Shown here: positions 8,684 through 12,423 of the stretch, piece after piece
How the letters are laid out: each line of letters opens with the position of its first letter
How positions within the stretch are numbered: position 1 is the first letter of the stretch
Origin: Planoprotostelium fungivorum
Taxonomy: Eukaryota; Evosea; Variosea; Cavosteliida; Cavosteliaceae
Assembly: GCA_003024175.1 (NCBI GenBank)
Contig: MDYQ01000415.1
Span: 1-12,423 of the forward strand
Direction: 5' to 3'
DNA: 12,423 bases
Position numbers and translations under genes: made by a program
Notes under the pieces: model-generated
Told to the model about the DNA's origin: nothing
Seen by the model: the letters and a program-made list of their open reading frames with translations, nothing else
Databases searched by the model: none

Positions 8684-8775
8684 ATTGATCTCGTCGATCT
8701 GTTTGTGCGGCTAACAAGCATGTGTTTCTGCATCAGTCGTGAAGAGAGGAAGATTTAGTCAGAGACATCTGAAAT

Positions 8776-9067
8776 TCACGATTCACAGAGATACACTTTT
8801 TGGCCTACACTATAAGCTGAGGGATACACACACCACTGCGCACGAACACGCTGCACAGGTTTCTTCACCTCGTCAGCTTTTTTCACTTCTCTCAAGTCAG
8901 ACACCTTTGGTTCCATTTCCTTATCTGTCTCTGCTGTCAGCAGCCTCTTTCCGTTTCCTTCTCTCTTTGTCTCATGTTTCTTGTGATAGAGGATGACATT
9001 GATGGAAGTGTAGATCAACCTTTGATCTGTCCCTTCCTGCCACTGTTAACTTTTCCAATTGAATCAT
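8776..9067 (-). CDS. Small lysine-rich hypothetical protein
   Basis: Exons 9020-9067 and 8776-8979 are joined across a 40-nt intron (GTTGAT...CACAAG) in phase 0 and encode 83 aa. The N-terminus is MIQLEKLTVAGRDRSK. The middle is rich in K, E and D (for example DLREVKKADEVKKPVQ), and the last part has spaced Tyr and Cys (WCVYPSAYSVGQKVYLCES). The protein is probably soluble. I recognise no family. Codon use and residue order look coding, but a single small intron and no homologue make the model uncertain. It converges on the gene ending at 8682, with 93 bp between stops. Confidence 0.4.
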
Positions 9068-9217
9068 CTCTAGTTCTATGTTATTCTGCTCACTGTGTTC
9101 ATATAGGGTGGGCAGTCTGAATCAGGTGTCCAATAGCCCATCCACTTCCCTTGGTGTAGGAAAAAAAATCACTTGTTTACAATGATCCTCATTGCAAGGA
9201 AGCTATTGCATATATCA

Positions 9218-9240
9218 GACCATTGAGAAAAAACAAGAAT
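9218..9240. repeat. Left arm of a 23-nt perfect inverted repeat
   Basis: This segment is the exact reverse complement of 10092-10114. Weaker similarity continues outward for about 20 bp. The arms lie 851 bp apart and may mark a foldback or terminal-repeat element, or an old inverted duplication. No target-site duplication was identified. Confidence 0.5.
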
Positions 9241-9451
9241 ATACAAACCAAAAAACAAGCACCTTTTTTTGCAACTTGCTGTCTCCTTTTGATTTTCTAG
9301 CAATCTTACATTTCACAATGCCAAACTCTATCAAAATTGATACATGTTATGTTGTTTTGCAAAATCAGATGGTCAACTTTGATTAATCAAGTGATGGAAC
9401 GAAATTGAAAGATCTTTGCCAATACATCAGAGCCAATTGACAAATACAACA

Positions 9452-9469
9452 GACCGCGCATGTGCGGTC
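9452..9469. repeat. Hairpin: GACCGC / GCGGTC
   Basis: A perfect 6-bp GC-rich stem with a 6-nt loop stands out in AT-rich surroundings. A related CCGCGCGTGCATGG sequence occurs near 9558. Function unknown. Confidence 0.4.
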
Positions 9470-9647
9470 CTGATAAACTTCAACATATAAGAAGAATTTA
9501 CATAAAATCAAGAATTTTTTTAAAAAAAATCACAGAAAATCCCAAATTATTACTTACCGCGCGTGCATGGACAGCTCAATTTCGGATATTTTTCTGTATT
9601 TTTTGGAAGCTTCATTGATAATTTATGTCATTTTTTGTCATATAATG

Positions 9648-9667
9648 TGTGGTGTATGGTCACCACA
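9648..9667. repeat. Hairpin: TGTGGTG / CACCACA
   Basis: A perfect 7-bp stem with a 6-nt loop lies in the AT-rich region. It could form a small cruciform. There is no evidence that it is an RNA gene. Confidence 0.35.
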
Positions 9668-9829
9668 TAAGAACCAAACAGTTCAATGAGTCTCTGTTTA
9701 TAAAGAATGATTTCAAACCAAAGAAAGCCAAGGAGTTCCCTTTCAATGAATGTGCATTGAATGTGTTTCTTGGTTGCTGAGATTTCTCTGAGATTTCTCC
9801 GAGTTTTCCAATTCATCAGTGATCTCAAA

Positions 9830-9938
9830 TGTTGGGCACAACATAATGTACCAACAAAGTTCAGATTACAGTTGATTTCAACAACTGAATTGAGAGTAAG
9901 TCAATTCTGACACAAGATTGAATTAGCAGTGCCCAACA
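9830..9938. repeat. Nested inverted repeats
   Basis: The outer arms TGTTGGGCAC (9830-9839) and GTGCCCAACA (9929-9938) are perfect complements. Inside them, GAATTGA (9887-9893) pairs with TCAATTC (9901-9907). The nesting could fold into a branched hairpin. It overlaps decayed coding sequence, so it may be fortuitous. Confidence 0.35.
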
Positions 9939-10091
9939 CCTGGCTGAGAGACAAACATTTCTGGACATAACATACATCCTTTGTCATATTCTTCTAAATT
10001 GCATTTTGCTTCACCATTTCTGCATAACAAATCAACAAGGTTGTAAAACTTCTTTAATTACTACCACTCTGGCATTTGCAGATTCCTATGC

Positions 10092-10114
10092 ATTCTTGTT
10101 TTTTCTCAATGGTC
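10092..10114. repeat. Right arm of the 23-nt perfect inverted repeat
   Basis: Partner of 9218-9240. The arm lies just outside the 3' end of the better-preserved decayed frame. Confidence 0.5.
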
Positions 10115-10186
10115 CAATGTTGCATAATTGCTGCTTGATAAGCTTGCACGGTTCCATGAGGTGACATATGGGGCACAGAAGCACTT

Positions 10187-10703
10187 TCAGATATGGATCA
10201 TTGGTCCTCTATGTGGTTGTTTGACCATCCATTGCTTAGGGTTATATTCAGAGTTGGTGTAAAATTTAATGATGAAACATTTTCTTTTATAATTGTATTG
10301 CAGGTCAACCTCAACTTCTGCAGCTTCATCAGACTACTAGATTCTTGTCTGCTCACTTCCTTCAGCAATGTTGCTGATGAATTTCTTCAAGATATCCGAT
10401 AGGATGGTGCTGGATGGTAGAATGATCTGTATGATTGGTTCAGCATGTTGTACTGATGTCTTGTGTCATATCTCTTGATCAGTGTTCACTTGGTAGTTTG
10501 GTTTGTTCAGAGTTGGTGATCTTGTTACACAGCAGAGGGAGAAGTTTGACAACGTTTTGTATGGCATCACCAAACCAATGCTGCTGAGATATTAAGAAGA
10601 GATTGTATCGATGCATCTCCTGCCATTCCTTCCCTTCACAGATGCAACTCAACTTAGCTGTGGTCCTTTCAGCTGTCCATGCAAAGAGATAGGGTAGGCC
10701 TGA
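10187..10703 (-). pseudogene. Decayed protein-coding sequence, origin unknown
   Basis: On the minus strand, 10703 down to 10479 is open for 74 codons and reads like a globular protein (EGKEWQEMHRYNLFLISQQ, GDAIQNVVKLLPLLCN). After a stop, a second frame continues from about 10444 to 10340 (IIQIILPSSTILSDILKKF), then two TAG stops at 10334-10339, then 10333-10187 in the same frame (EYNPKQWMVKQPHRGP). At least one frame change and three stops separate these blocks, and no standard intron joins them well. This fits an old degraded gene, perhaps from a mobile element. I cannot assign a family. A gene with unusual introns remains possible but less likely. Confidence 0.45.
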
Positions 10704-10801
10704 TTAGACATGGCAGAACATCACATCACACCTAGATAAGCCCACCTCAACTTGGACATCAGCTCCTTTTTTTTTCCCCGATCCGATCAACAGGCAGCAG
10801 C

Positions 10802-12423
10802 ATGAGCAATGAAGTCTCTTATACAAATGAGTTACAGCCAAGTGAGTCACCTTATCCTTCTCATTCTCTCAACTTACACCCTGATCCTGTCTACGGGGGA
10901 AATGAAGATTCTTTCGAGAATCTGATCCAAACTTCGCAAGAAGAAGACAGCTCGTCACTTCGAGGATGGTTTGCCGTCCGAGATTTGATTAGATTTAATT
11001 GCACAAAAAAACGAACACATATCTCTAATGATGTGCAACCATTTGAACAGGAACATCAGATAGAAGGCACAAAACCAAGTGTAGAAGACGAGAGGAGCCG
11101 AAGATCTCCAAATCACCGCAATCAAGAATCATATCAAGAGGTTGCATACTTCCAAGAGACTCTGAAGCCTACCAACGACAGTAGTAGTCATCTCCCCACG
11201 ACCTAATCACTTTGTAGAAGTTAGCATCAACAACAGACAAATCCTACACAAACAGTTGCAAGAAGAAGATGCAGCTAAAGACACCAACGGGATTAGCCAT
11301 AGTAAAAAGCGTCCACGTGTTAATATTGATCTAAGAGATGATGCCAACATAGACCTTATATTGTCAAATAGAGAACACACATCGCACATAGATCATCATA
11401 CAGTCCATACACAACATTGGAATGATAATATAGTCGAAAACACAACAGATGATGCGTACATCTCATACATGCATATAGCATCACATCAACAAGAACTTAC
11501 AAAGACGTGTATAATAAGCGAAAAGAACCTCAACCCACGCGATTTGAGTGATGTGAACATCAATGCATATAGAAAATGTAATCACACAGAAGAGGAGCAC
11601 TCACAGGAGTTGTCTATACATAATTCCGTCCAGAGACAGAAGGAAGGAGAGAATCAACCAAACTACAAGAGCACATATGTTCAAAATAGTACCGATTTTC
11701 CGCACATCTTGAATAAAGAACCACAAATTAGAACCACAGACTACGCGGAGTACGAAGTAGAGAACAATCACAACAAAATCAGATCACCCACATACGATCG
11801 AATAAACGGATCAAACGCAGATAATAATATACAAAACATTCATACATCTAACATAATCACGAGTACTAACTGGAGAGAAGAGGAACACCCAAAAGAAAAC
11901 GCCCAAAATGAAAACAGCCACCTCTACAACAGAACTCTACATGCATCGCAGAAAGACATCTTGGGGCAAAAGGAAAAAGAGAAGAGGAAGCGAAAAGGAA
12001 AAGAGGTCCAACAAGATGAAAGGGAAGAGTATAGATGGAAAAGGATACGATCATCGAAGGACCCCATATCATCACCCTCTCAAGATTCAGGCGAAGACAG
12101 CACTGAAGTGCTGATAGAAAACACAGTAAGAAAAGAAAGCGAAAGGGAAATAGTGGAGGAACCCAGAGATACTACAAGAAGTTATCGATACAACAAATAT
12201 CTTCAGGACGAGGAGATAAGTGATAGAGACGAGGAGATGAGTGGTAGAGACGAGGAGAGGAGTGGTAGAGACGAAGAGCTCAGTGAAAACGACGAAGAGG
12301 TGAGTGGTAGAGACGAAGAGCTCAATGAAAACGACGAAGAGATGAATGGTAGAGACGAAGAGCTCAATGAAAATGACGAAGAACTCAGTGAAAATGACAA
12401 AGAAGTAATGGAAAGGGACAACG
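10802..12423 (+). CDS. Large disordered protein with acidic heptad repeats (3' end off edge)
   Basis: Exon 1 is 10802-11180. A 37-nt intron (11181-11217, GTAGTA...TTTGTAG, with CTAAT as a branch-like site) joins it in phase to an exon open from 11218 to the window end, 402 codons without a stop. 528 residues are visible. The protein is rich in N, D, E, H, S and T, with no recognisable domain. Lysine/arginine clusters near residues 378-415 (KEKEKRKRKGKE, WKRIRSS) look like a nuclear localisation signal. From residue 457 a seven-residue acidic repeat fills the rest. Codon use is A-rich (many ATA, AAT, ACA), unlike the genes to the left. I recognise no family; it may be lineage-specific. Such a long stop-free frame in A-rich DNA makes a non-coding explanation unlikely. 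Confidence 0.72.
12207..12416 (+). repeat. Ten tandem 21-bp units (7-residue acidic repeat)
   Basis: Units of exactly 21 bp run in frame with the gene. Each encodes D-E-E-x-[S/N]-[G/E/D]-[R/N], with x mostly I, M, L or V, for example DEEMSGR and DEELSEN. The first three units end in R; several later ones alternate between GR and EN endings, which suggests that two-unit blocks were duplicated together. The last unit (12396-12416) has diverged (DKEVMER). An eleventh may begin at 12417. Confidence 0.9.

Larger units (their letters stand above)
9068..10186. other. AT-rich repeat-like DNA, no intact gene
   Basis: This stretch is richer in A and T than the genes to its left and has stops in all frames. 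It holds several inverted repeats, listed separately, and a tandem GAGATTTCTC duplication near 9779-9800. On the minus strand some pieces still look coding, for example CNLEEYDKGCMLCPEMF around 9930-10015, but they are broken by stops and frame changes. I read it as the 3' part of the decayed reading frame that lies to its right. Confidence 0.4.

Noticed and set aside
10193-10402. Plus-strand 69-codon frame
   Set aside because: It is the complement of the decayed minus-strand coding sequence and has no recognisable features.
12203-12421. Serine-rich minus-strand frame
   Set aside because: It is the complement of the 21-bp acidic repeat, which has a long plus-strand open frame.
12207-12423. 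CRISPR-like array
   Set aside because: The units are contiguous 21-bp coding repeats with no spacers.

Overview
The window is eukaryotic nuclear DNA from an organism with a compact, intron-dense genome. Nearly every gene is broken by tiny GT-AG introns (mostly 33-58 nt), so single reading frames look short. I rebuilt gene models by joining frames at splice sites with matching phase. The gene set (APC3/CDC27, an ANKRD13-type protein, a secreted beta-helix protein) would suit a free-living unicellular eukaryote such as an amoebozoan or an early-diverging fungal relative. I cannot fix the lineage from sequence alone.

Layout from left to right: (1) 1-646 minus, 5' part of a gene for a secreted beta-helix-like protein that runs off the left edge; (2) 978-1763 plus, a tentative multi-exon gene with a valine-rich signal sequence; (3) 1853-2358 minus, a small one-helix membrane protein with an apparent one-base frameshift in an A7 run; (4) 2447-5080 minus, a complete CDC27/APC3 gene of 16 exons and 670 aa, the best-supported gene here; (5) 5233-7048 plus, a complete ANKRD13-type gene of 9 exons and 475 aa, divergent from CDC27 across 152 bp; (6) 7072-7600 minus, a K/E-rich nuclear-type protein; (7) 7725-8201 minus, a conserved uncharacterised intronless gene; (8) 8278-8682 plus, a small putative membrane protein; (9) 8776-9067 minus, a small lysine-rich protein; (10) about 9068-10801, AT-rich DNA with inverted repeats and a decayed minus-strand reading frame; (11) 10802 to beyond 12423 plus, a large disordered protein ending in ten copies of an acidic seven-residue repeat.

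Genes are packed tightly: 23 bp between the convergent stops of ANKRD13 and the K/E-rich gene, 88 bp between CDC27 and the gene after it, and 76 bp between the divergent starts of genes 7 and 8. Nothing indicates an operon or a joint pathway. One shared feature is a composite E2F-CCAAT motif, TTTC[G/C]CGCCAAT, found upstream of both CDC27 and the K/E-rich gene. It suggests, without proving, shared cell-cycle control. I found no CRISPR array, tRNA or rRNA gene. The best candidates for something undescribed are the heptad-repeat protein at the right edge and the decayed element beside it.
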